A DNA stretch of 64,000 nt, taken from positions 11,326,767 to 11,390,766 of the forward strand of contig CM063260.1 in the NCBI GenBank assembly GCA_032158295.1. Direction: 5' to 3'. This document shows, piece after piece, positions 29,044 through 40,062 of the stretch; the stretch's first letter is position 1, and each line of letters opens with the position of its first letter. Made by a program: the position numbers and the translations under genes. This DNA comes from Pycnopodia helianthoides (lineage: Eukaryota > Echinodermata > Asteroidea > Forcipulatida > Asteriidae). Below the pieces are notes generated by a model. The model did not search any database and was not told the DNA's origin. It saw only the letters and a list, made by a program, of their open reading frames with translations.

Positions 29044-30100
29044 AAAAGTCTTTGTCATGAACACGGAGGCCTTTACATTCCTGTACCCAGAGTCTCTCTG
29101 AGTTGCCGCCACAACTTGTGGTATTCTTAAAAGTATGGCACTTTTTGTGTCTTACCATGGGCCAATTAATAATACCTTTAGGGTTAAGGTGGACCTAATT
29201 TTATAGTGCTGGCTGGAAACCTCTCAATCTGTGAGCCTTGAAAGTCGTGTGTCCTCTTCGTCATTCAAAGCAAATTCTTCCTTTTGGATTTTGATTGTCC
29301 TGTGGTTTTCAGAGTTGATAGCATCTTCTCGATTTAACAGGCTGTAAACTCCCAAAGGAAGTGAGAAGGTTTCAGGAATAAATGGGCCTGTGAGCGGGAT
29401 GATAATGCCGGAACACCATGAGCGTCACTTACTGACGGATTTGAGCGCTAAATTAGTAGCCATTTTTATCAATATTATTAATATTATTAACTTACCAGTC
29501 GTTGTAAAAAAAAAATGTATATAAGAAATATAGGGTTTAGTATTTTATTTCTTCAAAGGATTTATAGTATGTAAAAAATGTGTACCTGAGACTAATTGTG
29601 CATGCCGGTCGGTAGATATTTAAGTTTGTAAGCAAGGGCCGTGCGTTAGCGTGCCGACCCGTTGACACCGAGGGCTAAAACGCAAAAGGGACCCGTGTGG
29701 TTTTTACGGACTGTGGTCGTCCTCGGCTCGCTGATAAAAAAAAACTTTAGTCAAAACGATAGGAGAACAAAGAGAAGTCCTCACCAAACGTGTCTGTGTT
29801 TGTGTTTGTGTTAGGGGGTGTGGAGTGGGGGAATACCGTGGAATCCCCGGCCTGCCTTTCCCGCTTTTGTAACGCACAAAAACAAACTTTCATCTATTGA
29901 GTAGTTATTCTTCACTCTGCAGGATTTTCAAGACAATTATTGTTTGATCCATCATTGATATGTGTCTGTTGCATGGAATGAATAGTAGCACATGTAATAC
30001 AATCGGTTGCACATCTCGGCACTTTAAAGTTCTTTTTTTTTAACGTCACACCAGTAAATTATCTCTACACACAGTTTAAATAAAAGGTAGACGTATTAAA
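29044..30100 (+). other. Probable 3' UTR of the RERE-like gene
   Basis: About 1 kb of AT-rich non-coding sequence follows the stop. It lacks the dispersed repeats that fill the rest of the window, which begin again at 30261. Two AATAAA hexamers occur (29377-29382 and 30079-30084). The extent is inferred. Confidence 0.5.
30079..30084 (+). promoter_or_regulatory. Candidate polyadenylation signal AATAAA
   Basis: AATAAA about 1.04 kb after the stop codon. It is the last such hexamer before the repeat-rich intergenic DNA. An alternative at 29377-29382 would give a short 3' UTR. Confidence 0.4.
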
Positions 30101-30260
30101 GGTTTTCAATGAGCTCTGTTTATTTCGAAAAGGATTGGGATATCATGTGTTGAGAGATAGATCTCGTAATGATCTTTTCGAAGTTTTTTTTTTATTGACC
30201 GGCCCGTACGCTGATGAGCCCCAGCCTGGCGCATGACCAAAAACCCAAGTTACCCTTGAG

Positions 30261-30651
30261 TTAAAGGAACATTACAGAATTGGTTTTTGCTAACAAAACA
30301 GTTACTGGCAGTGTAAGCACTTTATGTAATCCACCATATACATAAACTGACAAACCTGTAGAAGTTTGAGATCAATCGGCCATCTGGGTCACGAGAAAAT
30401 AGTGGAAAAAAAAAAACGATTACACATTTGCATGAAATCATAATAGGTTCAACAAACGAATAAAACGCTCACTGAGCGATAAACTCCAATTGGAAAATTA
30501 GTTTATTCATTTCTCATCAAATATGGCATTTCAGACAGAAATATTTCAAGGGATGTTTTCTACTATCATCATCATTAGACCGTGTGAGTTTTATGTAAAT
30601 CTGTGATCAAAAGTATATTTTGCAATTACCAATTCTGTAATGTTCCTTTAA
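30261..30651 (+). mobile_element. MITE family A, copy 1
   Basis: TTAA-flanked, ~390 bp. Ends TTAAAGGAACATTACAGAAT and ATTCTGTAATGTTCCTTTAA are exact inverted repeats. Internal palindrome CGCTCACTGAGCG. No coding capacity. TTAA targets are typical of piggyBac-type transposases; the autonomous partner is not here. Confidence 0.93.
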
Positions 30652-30988
30652 AGGTCCTGTACACTAATGGTAAGATCGAAAAACACAATGTTCACAGATT
30701 CACACATAACTTACATGATTTAAAGTAAGTAATGGTAGAAAGGGTTCCTTAAAATATTTCTGCCTAAATGCTATCGTTGCTGAGAAACGAGTAAAACAAT
30801 AGTAATTATCGCGCGCGATACTTTGAAAAAACAGAAAACACATAAGATCCCTTTTCACTATTTTCTCGTGACCTCGATGACCAATTGAGCTCAAACTTTC
30901 ACAGGTTTGTTTGTTCATGCATATGTTTAATCACACAAAATGTGGACACTGATTTTGAGCCGTTACCAAAAGTGTACAATACCTTTAA
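30648..30988 (+). mobile_element. MITE family B, sharing TTAA with the family A copy
   Basis: Starts TTAAAGGTCCTGTACACTAA, ends AAGTGTACAATACCTTTAA, inverted. Central ATCGCGCGCGAT palindrome. Its first TTAA is the last TTAA of the preceding element. Confidence 0.92.
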
Positions 30989-32353
30989 ATATACATGTGT
31001 ACTGCTATTTTCCGCTTCACCACCACCCCGCCTGGCAACATATGTTTTTTCCGTCTCTAGGGGGGAGAAAGATTGCCTGGTAAAGTCAATCAATGTTACT
31101 ACGGTTGGGAAAAGAACGACTCGGTCAAGCGTAATTGGTGATCACCCAAGTATGATCAATCGTTTGTTGGAAGAGTGTGATGGGAAGACGGATCGCGCGA
31201 AGGGGCAGGCGTAGACCACGTTAGTGGGGATAAGGAGGAAGGAAAAAATGGTGACGTTGTGTCACGTCCACCATTAGTACAATGACCCGAATACTGCACG
31301 GTTGGTGGTTTTACACCATAGGGAAGCTGTATACGCCATCGCCGTGACCGAATATACATGTCGTGTCGTGAGTTCGATTCAATTGAACTAAACTGGGGCG
31401 CGTATAGGGCAAATTTCAGTTGTGTTTTTACTAGTCTCTCTCTCTCTCTCTTCGCACGAGCAACATGGTTGAGATGGTAGTAAGCCGTACGTAAATCAAA
31501 ATATTATTGCTGACTATAGGCTATCACGTAGAAGCATCAGGTCATCTTTCCTGGCTTCTCCAAAAGCAACAACACGAGAAAGGCCTGTAGGCCAGACTTC
31601 CTTCCCAGGAGCCCGGCTATTTTGCCACGCTATATTTTATTTTAAAGAAGAGAAAACATTCCACCACTGGTCAGAACTTTGGAATGTTTTGTGTAGGAAG
31701 CTCCCTCTGTAGAACCAAACATAAAAGTATGGGACTTGGGTCTCAATTCGTTCCCGGCCATTTGTATAAAAAACAGGAAAATCAACGCCATGGGTAGGGG
31801 TTTTGGATAGTGTCTATGTTTACGAAGTTGATAGTATAACCGCTGCGTTCCAAGGCTGTTATTTAAAGAGGAGCCGCATGTTTTCACCAGCCTGAGTTTG
31901 TTCTAGGTAGGCACATATAAACAGAAGAGCCTATGTTTGGCGTTTGTAAGGGTTTGGGATCGTGTCCTGTTTATGAGGTAGATACCAGCTTGTAAGTGCA
32001 CCCAAAGCTCGGTATCCTTACGAGAGAGATTGCTTTTGTTATTTGTAAAAAGATAAACAAATTAAAACGCGCTTTTGGGTAGAGTTGGGGTTACAGAAGC
32101 TTGTGCGTCCGAAGAAATTATAACTTGCATGCCTTTGTAGCCGGCCCCGATCCACAGTAAAAGGAAATCAGATTGTGCATTTATTTTTTAAGATGTTGAC
32201 AAATTTCGCACTGGAAGGGTATCGAATACAATGGTATTTTGAACCGTTTTAACGTGCGTTTAGAGACTTGTAATCTTTTCCAACTCATATAAGCACTCTA
32301 TCTATAGGAAAATGAGAACATCACAAAATTAAATTTGACCTTGGAGCTCCTCT
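30989..32353. other. Intergenic; no feature recognised except a (CT)n run
   Basis: A (CT)10-type run at about 31435-31452; otherwise unique sequence without exon evidence. Confidence 0.5.
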
Positions 32354-32745
32354 TTAAAGGAACATTACAGAATTGGTAAGAAAAAAACTTGTGAAATATA
32401 CTTTTGATCGCAGATTTGCATAAAACTTACACGGTCTAATGATGATTATAGTAGAAAACATCCCTTAAAATATTTCTGTCTGAAATGTCATATTTGATGA
32501 GAAATGAATAAACTAATTTTCCGATTGGAGTTTATCGCTCAGTGAGCGTTTTATTCATTTGTTGAATCTATATGATTTCATGCAAATGTGTAATCGTTTT
32601 TTCACTATTTTCTCGTGACCCAGATGGCGATCGATCTCAAACTTCTACAGGTTTGTCAGTTTATATATATGGTGGATTACATAAAGTGCTTACACTGCCA
32701 GCAACTGTTTTGTTAGCAAAAACCAATTCTGTAATGTTCCTTTAA
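32354..32745 (-). mobile_element. MITE family A, copy 2
   Basis: Reverse orientation, intact TTAA ends and central CGCTCAGTGAGCG. Confidence 0.93.
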
Positions 32746-32864
32746 GTTTACTGTTTGTCGAGTTCTACGGGCAATACTAGAATTCTGCAGCAGACGAGTC
32801 AATGTCCTGGACACAGATCGACCCAAGCAGCCCCGTGTTCTGTTTCACTGTCAACCGTTCGAGA

Positions 32865-33190
32865 TCTTTAAGTGTTGTTTGAAGCTTTGCATGGTGTGGA
32901 AAAATAGAAAGGAACTTTAAATACATTAAATAGTAAACTTGCGGGTACAACCATGTGTAAATCTCTTTTGTGAGAGCGGTGGCTCTGAAAACTGAGCCGG
33001 TGTGGTCTCGACGTTTCGAACAGCATACTCGGCTCGTCTTCAGGAGAAACCTAAAGACGAGCAGAATCTTCTCCTGAAGACGAGCAGAGTCTACTGGTCG
33101 AAACGTCGAGACCACACCGGCCCTTTTCAGAGCCACCACTCTCGCAAAAGAGATTTACACAATGGTTGTACCCGCAAGTTTATGTCCTTT
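32865..33190. mobile_element. Foldback of two hammerhead-like units, head to head
   Basis: AACTTGCGGGTACAACCATG at 32937 is inverted at the right end (GGTTGTACCCGCAAGTTTAT). Inside, the minus strand near 33013-33055 and the plus strand at 33071-33110 each carry CTCCTGAAGACGAGC, a hairpin, and TCGAAACGTCGAG. The plus copy has CTGAAGA (33074-33080), helix II GAGCAG/CTGGTC with one mismatch, GAAA, palindrome ACGT and a CTC/GAG helix I. The left AT-rich part matches the nested insert at 22354. Confidence 0.8.
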
Positions 33191-34132
33191 CTATGTGCGA
33201 GATCTTGTCTGACGGCTTGTACGCGCTCTCACGCCTCAGTCAGCCGGCTATCATTAGGAATTTACGACTTGGGTCCAGAGGGGTTCGTAAAAGCTGTTTG
33301 ACCTGTCAAATGGTTGATCTGTTGATGGGGTGCTTGTTAATCTATTATTGATGAATTACTGTCATATCTCACGACATGAAACATGAGTTTGCTGTGCAAG
33401 ACGAATACATCAGGTGATCGTTAAAAAAATGTTCTAAAAAGGACAGTGACTGAATGAAGATTATAGGCCTACAAAGTAAATGCTGCACAGAATGGCACAG
33501 TTTCATGAAGATACGTAATACTGAAGGAGCTTATATTCTTTAGTTTCGGTTTTAACAAATGCCATCAAGCGGGTGGTAACACTGCAACGACTTGTAAAAT
33601 ATAGTAGGAAAATATAACACATTCACCACATCATTGCAAGTGATTACAGTGTTTTGTTCCCTTCCGGAAACACAGTAAATATATCTCCCCATCCTTTTAC
33701 TCATTGTAAGGTGAAAATTACCCCGAGTCGTAGTAGATGACCAAGGGAAAAAAAATTATGGAAGGGTCACAAATTCTGTACGCCCATTTGTTCTCGGTTT
33801 CGCAATGCAGTTTTTTTTTTGTAGGGGGGGGGGTTGGCAAGAGTAGCATTATTGGCGTTGACTCTGTGATTTATTGAGTGCAAAGATGGCGCCGACATTA
33901 TCCACGCATTAACATTCAAGTATTGCCCTCGCGTGGTTGTTTGCGTCAATTACTCTATTAGAATCCTCGAATGTTGCGTATTGACGAGTTACTATTTAGT
34001 TGGCACGCCCTCTGTAGCCGTACTGCACCTTTTCCGCACCGTTTCTACTTCGCTGTGAGCATTATGCGAAATAGGCTGAGTTCATTCCTCCCAACGGCAT
34101 AGAACACTGAAGGTTTATATCGGGGACTGATC
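33191..34132. other. Intergenic; no feature recognised
   Basis: Unique sequence with a T/G homopolymer block near 33810-33835. Confidence 0.45.
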
Positions 34133-34240
34133 AATAGACCTTATGCTCATGACGTCCCTTGAGTAGGGAGGGAGCCCTCGGCTAGAGGGTCAAGCGAAGG
34201 TTGTCCATTAGCCCATTCTGTGCGCCGCGCGTACTCACCT
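34133..34240. mobile_element. Half of an ATAGACCTTATG-type MITE
   Basis: ATAGACCTTATG, GAGCCCTCGGCTAGAGGTC-like and GCGCACAGAAT-like blocks match 43260-43428 in reverse order; the other half is missing and a hairpin lies there instead. Confidence 0.6.
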
Positions 34241-34244
34241 ACAT

Positions 34245-34326
34245 ATGGTGACCCTGAAGGGACATCGCACATCGCAAATATCTTTGCAGATATTTGCGAT
34301 GTGCGATGTCCCTTCAGGGCCACCAT
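34245..34326. repeat. Near-perfect 39-bp hairpin with a 4-base loop
   Basis: Left arm 34245-34283 pairs with 34288-34326 with a single mismatch (T/C, allowed as G.U in RNA); loop TTGC. The arms carry CCTGAAGGGACATCGCACAT. Confidence 0.95.
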
Positions 34327-34396
34327 ACCTACAGGACTATGATGTGCGTTTCCCGGTTGTTTCATCATTGTTTCTACTTTTAGTAGGCACATTTAT

Positions 34397-34497
34397 TTTC
34401 TGCAGCACACGTCGGCTATGGCGTCAACAGTTAAGGGATAGGGGAAGAACAGCCTATCTCTTAACTGTTGCTGTATTGACGAAGTGTGCTGCAGAAA
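34397..34497. repeat. Second long hairpin, with internal bulge
   Basis: TTTCTGCAGCACAC pairs with GTGTGCTGCAGAAA and CAACAGTTAAGGGATAGG with CCTATCTCTTAACTGTTG (one mismatch), leaving an unpaired 8-10-base internal loop and a ~9-base apical loop. Confidence 0.88.
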
Positions 34498-34503
34498 GAA
34501 AAA

Positions 34504-36589
34504 AAAAAAATCGCGGCCCGTAGAGGCACGGTCAAAATAAGTAGGTCAGAATGAATTTAGTCAGGCGTCGCCGGCATTTCAAAGAAAAACCCCTGAAGGC
34601 CCAACTCCCATTCCGTATTACACGGGGTTGAGAACATTTTAAGTGTACTGTATATCCTTTACACTTAACTCTTGTTTCTCCTACACTTAACTCTTGTTTC
34701 CCCTACACTTATCGTCTCAATCTAAAGATCAATGTTTAAATAACCGAATTTTAATTTTTCAAATAAAGCTTCGGTAGGGGTCTGAGTGAAGTCGGCCTTG
34801 TTTCTTTTAGATGTTTAACTTGTACTGCATGCTCTCACCCCCACCCCCGTCCCACTTCATGTATACATAATTGCCCATAGGATCGAGCTCGGACCATACA
34901 GTCGGGTATACATTACGCTCGGAGAGAGGGAGAAAGGCCGTGGGTTGTGGAGGGGGGAAGGAGAACCTAAATTTGCATGATGACTACGACGATGCCAAGG
35001 CGCGCGCCCCCTCACACAAGATGCTTTTTAAAAAAAATGTCACCGCATAATAAAACACAAGTACTGTACTCTTGGTCACCCAGCGAACCGCTTACGATGG
35101 TCTTCGCGGGTACTTGACGGAAAGCTAAAGTCAACACCGTGTGGTCCCACGGGGACCACCGCGTGCCGTCCCAAACGGTACTTGCTGACGCTCGTCCTCT
35201 CAATGAGCGGCTGTCATAAGTGGTCGAGAAACATGGTTGTTTTCGTGTTTTTGTCGAAGACCTTTTAAAAACAAAATGCAGTTGAAATGTATTCACCCTT
35301 TTTGTTGTTGCTGATCATAAAAAAGCAATTGATGTTATGAAGTAATCAACTTTTGTTTTACTCTGCGATTATACGATGTGCCAGTCAAAAGTGAGGTGTT
35401 AATTGGTGCACTTTATGGGGTCACGGACCTACCTTTGTGTATAGGAAAACATATAAATAGGCATTTGACCTAAATAATAAAAATACAAATAATAAAACAC
35501 CCTGCAATCAACAAAACCGATTCGAAAAAAAGTTGCGCGCAGTATTTTCCTAAATGGCGCCACCGTCATTTACTTTGGTGTTGTCGATGACGTCAGGTGG
35601 AGTGAGTCGAATATGAATAATTTGTGAAACTTTGTCATGTGTTTATACACTTTGCTTTAATGTGTGAAGTAGTCAGAACTGTGCACTATATAGGACACCA
35701 ACGTTCGCTTGTATACACACCCGAGGCTTACACAGCCTATAGTGGATCATGCACAGCAAAATATTCAGGGATTACAAATACGCGGTATATACCAACAAGT
35801 GTTTGCCCACTGAAATCATTCTAGGAAAGCCACCACTAGTTGGCATGCAGTAGACACAGTGTATAGGCGGGATTTTGAAAATGGCGCTGACAACAATAAT
35901 GGACCTTTGCTAAATATCATCGTGAACCAACACCCACCCCTAGTAAAATATAAATTTATGATGGCTCGTTTTTTTCTTTTCTTTTTCGTAGGATGCAGAC
36001 TCGCAGTGGCGCACGTTATTATATGCATCACCGGAAAAGAAATCACTGTACGTTGTGGTTTAGTGTTGTGATTACCACTGAAATTGCGGGAGCAATTACG
36101 CATAATTTAAAAAATATCCAATGCTCAAGTCCCCACACATTCCCATTGCTTAATGCCTCTTGCTATAATGCAGCTCATCACTTTCCCGAAGCTATTTTTT
36201 GCACTTTCAGTCGTCCAGGAAAAATACAGCGATGATTAAAATTTTGATTTTATGAGTGCAGTGATAAAAAAAATGTCTAAAGGGAATTAACTGGCGTCTG
36301 TTTCACTGGTGACACGTCGAGCGTCATTACGATGTTGCCTATAGGTCGTGTGTCCTTTGCGCATACGGAATTATGACTAACGATTCTTCCTCTGCTGGGC
36401 CAGACTTTTAGGCCTTTTTTCAAACACCCTTTTTTACAGTTGGTATCTGCCGTCGTTCTGTGTGAAAAATGTTTACTAAAATTATTGCTCTCCACTTCTA
36501 GTGCTTCGTGTGTTTCGCAGGATCTTGTAGCTATAGCTAGCGCGTTGCTGTACGCTTTGGGCCCAAAGGCAGTGGATACGTTTGGTAAA
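34504..36589. other. Intergenic; no feature recognised
   Basis: Unique sequence; several short frames (for example 35012-35296 minus and 35993-36235 plus) have no splice or homology support. Confidence 0.45.
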
Positions 36590-36925
36590 TTATACTCACG
36601 AAATACATAAAAACTTACTTGGTAAGGAGCACCTGAGAGCTGCTGATAGTAAAACACATTGTGCGAAACGACTCCCTCTGAAGTAATGTAGTTTTTGAGA
36701 AAGAGGTAATGTCTCACTAAAATATTTGAATCTGAAGAAAGTTTTCAGGCATGAAGCCTCTCTCGGGCATTTGAAAGCACACAATTCTATGCAACAAGGG
36801 TGTTTTGTCCTTTAATTTTTTTCTTGCAACTTCGATGACCAATGGATGACCAAATTTTCAGAGATTTTTTTATTTTATGTAGGCCCTATATGTTGGGATA
36901 CACCAAGTGGGGATACTAGTCTAGA
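36590..36925. mobile_element. Family E repeat
   Basis: Contains TTGCAACTTCGATGACCAAT and an end similar to 12612-12745; this accounts for part of the long minus-strand frame at 36277-36717. Confidence 0.6.
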
Positions 36926-37201
36926 CGATACCGTGAGGCCTAATTGCTTACTTGCTTTTCTTCTTTGTAAGCGCGATGACTCGTTAAAACCATCGTAATT
37001 GCATGGACTGTATGAAACATTACAAGCGCTTCATTTAGTCACATAACCACCTGAATGTAACGTCTGTTTTCCTATAGCACGGTTCATTAGTCTTCATTAA
37101 CAAGCCGATGAGGGCGAGCTCTTGAAGTCAGAGAGAATATAGTCTTAATAGATTGCGCATTAAAAAGTGATAATGCGCGTGCCGGTACAAGCTCCGTATA
37201 C

Positions 37202-37410
37202 ATTAAAGGGGGATACTGCCTTCAAAATCTCTCCAAAGTTTGCTGTTTGGAATTACTCCTTATCCTTTTCGTGAGTTGCTCATGCACAGCAACACCGACA
37301 GTGTGTTTGTAATCAGTGAGTAGTGATTAAGACAACCCACACATTTTCATCTTGAAATAATACCAGCGGATTAACGGTCCGCCATTTTGTGGTGTAAACA
37401 ATTTGGTTCT
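37202..37410 (+). repeat. Family F dispersed repeat, copy 1
   Basis: Shares blocks GGGGGATACTGCC, CTCCTTATCCTTTTC, ACACCGACAGTGTG and CGGTCCGCCATTTTGTGG with 56886-57078. Confidence 0.7.
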
Positions 37411-38001
37411 ACAAAATAGCGGACCGTGTTTTGCCATGAAATTACACAGAAACCACACATTTTCAGGGGCATTTTTGTAAGTCATGATATTCTACTTTTA
37501 AAACATCCTTCCAACCAGATTCATTTTAAAACAAACGCCTTTCATAGCCCAAAGCGCCCAATCCGAAGGCAAGTGTCCCTTAAATTCTTTATCATCCGTG
37601 TATTTGATATTATACAGAAACCAAGTGCTGATGCTGAATTCATCAAACATTTATTTCATTGCTGTCCTTACATTTTCACATTTCAAACAGAGTTTGTCAA
37701 TGCATTAGGTTCAAATTATAAGTTATACACAGTAATACATAGTAAATTAAGATAAGTAAATTTCGATAATGCACAATAATTTATATTGCTCAGTAATACA
37801 CGATAGTTATAAATAAGCAGTAAGTAGGACAACAATTAGGTTTAGGTGAAGCCGAGGCTTTTGTGCCTTAACCTATTGACAGACAAACAACAGTAAATAC
37901 CTCAGAAGACAAAAACATGTACAATACAACAGACTAGACAGACAAAACACACGACAAAGGCTAATGTAAGAAGGTGAGTTTGTTGAACACTAGGTCAAAA
38001 C

Positions 38002-38346
38002 TTATGAATATGCATCAAGAAGTTGTTTTTTCAATTTTCTTGTGAAGGCAGGTAGAGTGATTGAAGTTTTAATTGAGTAACTCAGACCATTCCAAAACAT
38101 AATGCCACGTTGAACCAGACTATTTTGGTATAATGTTGTTCTCTGGCGGGAAACGAACAGATTTTTCTTTGCAGTACTACGAGTATAGTATGAATGGACG
38201 TTTGAAGTTAATGTGAAAAATGAATTAATGCAACTTGGTAATGCATTATTCATAGCTTTATACATAAATTTTCCCAAATTTAGTTGATAAAGGTCGACAA
38301 TCTGTAATAATCTAAGGTTAAAAAAAAAATCGTAGGAAACAATCAT
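38002..38346 (-). pseudogene. LINE reverse-transcriptase C-terminal fragment
   Basis: A 114-codon minus-strand frame with LYQLNLGKFMYKAMN, H-S-Y-Y-T-R-S, S-L-V-Q-R-G-I-M-F-W-N-G-L and F-T-R-K-L-K-K-Q-L-L. This is the standard order at the C-terminus of many non-LTR retrotransposon reverse transcriptases (Y-x-TR, G-x-x-x-WN-x-L, F-x-x-x-LK). The catalytic FADD-type region is absent, so it is a 5'-truncated copy. Confidence 0.75.
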
Positions 38347-39072
38347 GATCTTTCACGCGCACTGCTCGTCGCTTACTTGGTTTGCTTACATTGTATGTGA
38401 ATCACGTGACTCCGGTGAACCACGTGACTCCAGTCGCCCATTGTGTCCGTTACGTAGAACAGGACAAACAAACCTAACAAGTAAAAGGAAAAACACACTA
38501 TTATCTCTTCTCATTGCAGAAGCTTTTTTATAGCCCAAAAGCGCACATTCCTTTAATAGGCAATGCGTCCCTTTAAGCGAGTCTGTTTGGTATTTTGTAG
38601 AACTATAAATAAACCACAAAGAAAGAATAATATTGATTTCAAGATGTTGCAGTGAGGGTGAGGTTGTTGGCGAAAATACTCTTCCGCGCGCCGTGATTCA
38701 AGCGAAGTAAACGGCTGCACGAGCCGACGTTTGTCAATAACCCGTCACGATGTATGTTTTTTTATTTTTTATAAAGTGACATATTGAAAAAAAATTAGCC
38801 TTTCCAGACGCAACGCCGACCGTGACGGGCTTCTAAGTCAATTTGTAAGCCCGACAGGCGCCCCTTTTTCATTTGCGCAAGGATTTTATGTAATTGACAA
38901 CAATTAAATAAGTAAATAGAATAGACACATAATGCGGGGGTTAGGGGAGAATTAGATAATGAAGTACGCTTTTAATGATGTGTGTTTTTTGAGGGGTATA
39001 TACACATTTACTTGTAATCTAGCGGTGAGTAATTTCAAAGTGAGATAATGTGGTGTTATTTTACATCACTGA
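38347..39072. other. Intergenic; no feature recognised
   Basis: Unique sequence. Confidence 0.4.
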
Positions 39073-39469
39073 TTAAAGGAACATTACAGATTTTTTTTTT
39101 GCTAGAAAAACAGTTGCTGGCAGTGTAAGCACTATACGTAATCCACCATATACTTAAACTGACAAACCTGTAGAAGTTTGAGATCGATCGGCCATCTGGG
39201 TCACGAGAAAATGGTGAAAAACCGATTACACATTTGCATGAAATCATTATAGATTCAACAAAATGAATAAAACGCTCACTGAGCGATACACTCCAATCGG
39301 AAAATTAGTTTATTCATTTCTCATCAAATATGGCATTTCAGACAGAAATATTTCGAGCGATGTTTTCTACTATCGTCACCATTAGACCGTGTAAGTTTTA
39401 TGTAAATCTGTGACCAAAAAGTGTAATTTACAAGTTTTTTTTCTTACCAATTCTGTAATGTTCCTTTAA
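39073..39469 (+). mobile_element. MITE family A, copy 3
   Basis: Intact TTAA ends; shares its last TTAA with the next element. Confidence 0.92.
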
Positions 39470-39930
39470 AGGTATACTTCAGCATTTGGTTTTTGAAAGA
39501 GAACCGTTTATTTGTATAATAGTTGTGAAATAATACACCCTATCCAATCACCAAGTGAACAGGCGAATTAGCTGGTCTAACATCAGATAATGGCTGATGT
39601 TTGACAGTAATATTATTTGCGTTCATACTATGATTATCCCTTTTGACAAACGAAACAACGAAATGTTTGGAGACTACGTTCTGGCCCATGCTCATTCGAA
39701 TGGAAACGTTTCGCATTAAGACTGAATAGCCCATGCTGCATGTGCCAATTCGCATGGTCGGTGCGCAAAGGATTCTGGGGGAAGTCCGATTCCAAGCCAC
39801 ATCGGCAACCATCATGGCGCGTTGGTTTTGAAGCAATGCGGTACATAATTGTAAAAACCTCGTAAAAGTTTACGTGTAGCACTGCGTCCGTATTGACAGA
39901 TTGGTTTATATGCATTATGGTATACCTTAA
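39466..39930. mobile_element. Family G element, sharing TTAA on both sides
   Basis: Starts TTAAAGGTATACTTCAGC, ends GGTATACCTTAA, so the inverted ends are about 14 bp. The interior matches 20085-20380 in reverse. Confidence 0.8.
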
Positions 39931-40062
39931 AGATGTACAGCCTTTGTAACAAAAGTCAAAAAAGGGAGGCTCTTGTATTTAAAATCGTAAACAATTGTTC
40001 TTTTTTGTGAGGGGGGGGGGGGCGGGGCCGCCATGCATGCGTAATGCCTCATGCATCTTTAA
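39927..40062. mobile_element. Short family H element, sharing TTAA
   Basis: Starts TTAAAGATGTACAG and ends CATGCATCTTTAA (about 10-bp inverted ends) around a G homopolymer. Confidence 0.6.

Noticed and set aside
36277..36717. 146-codon minus-strand frame as a gene
   Set aside because: Part of it lies in a dispersed repeat (family E), and no domain is recognisable.
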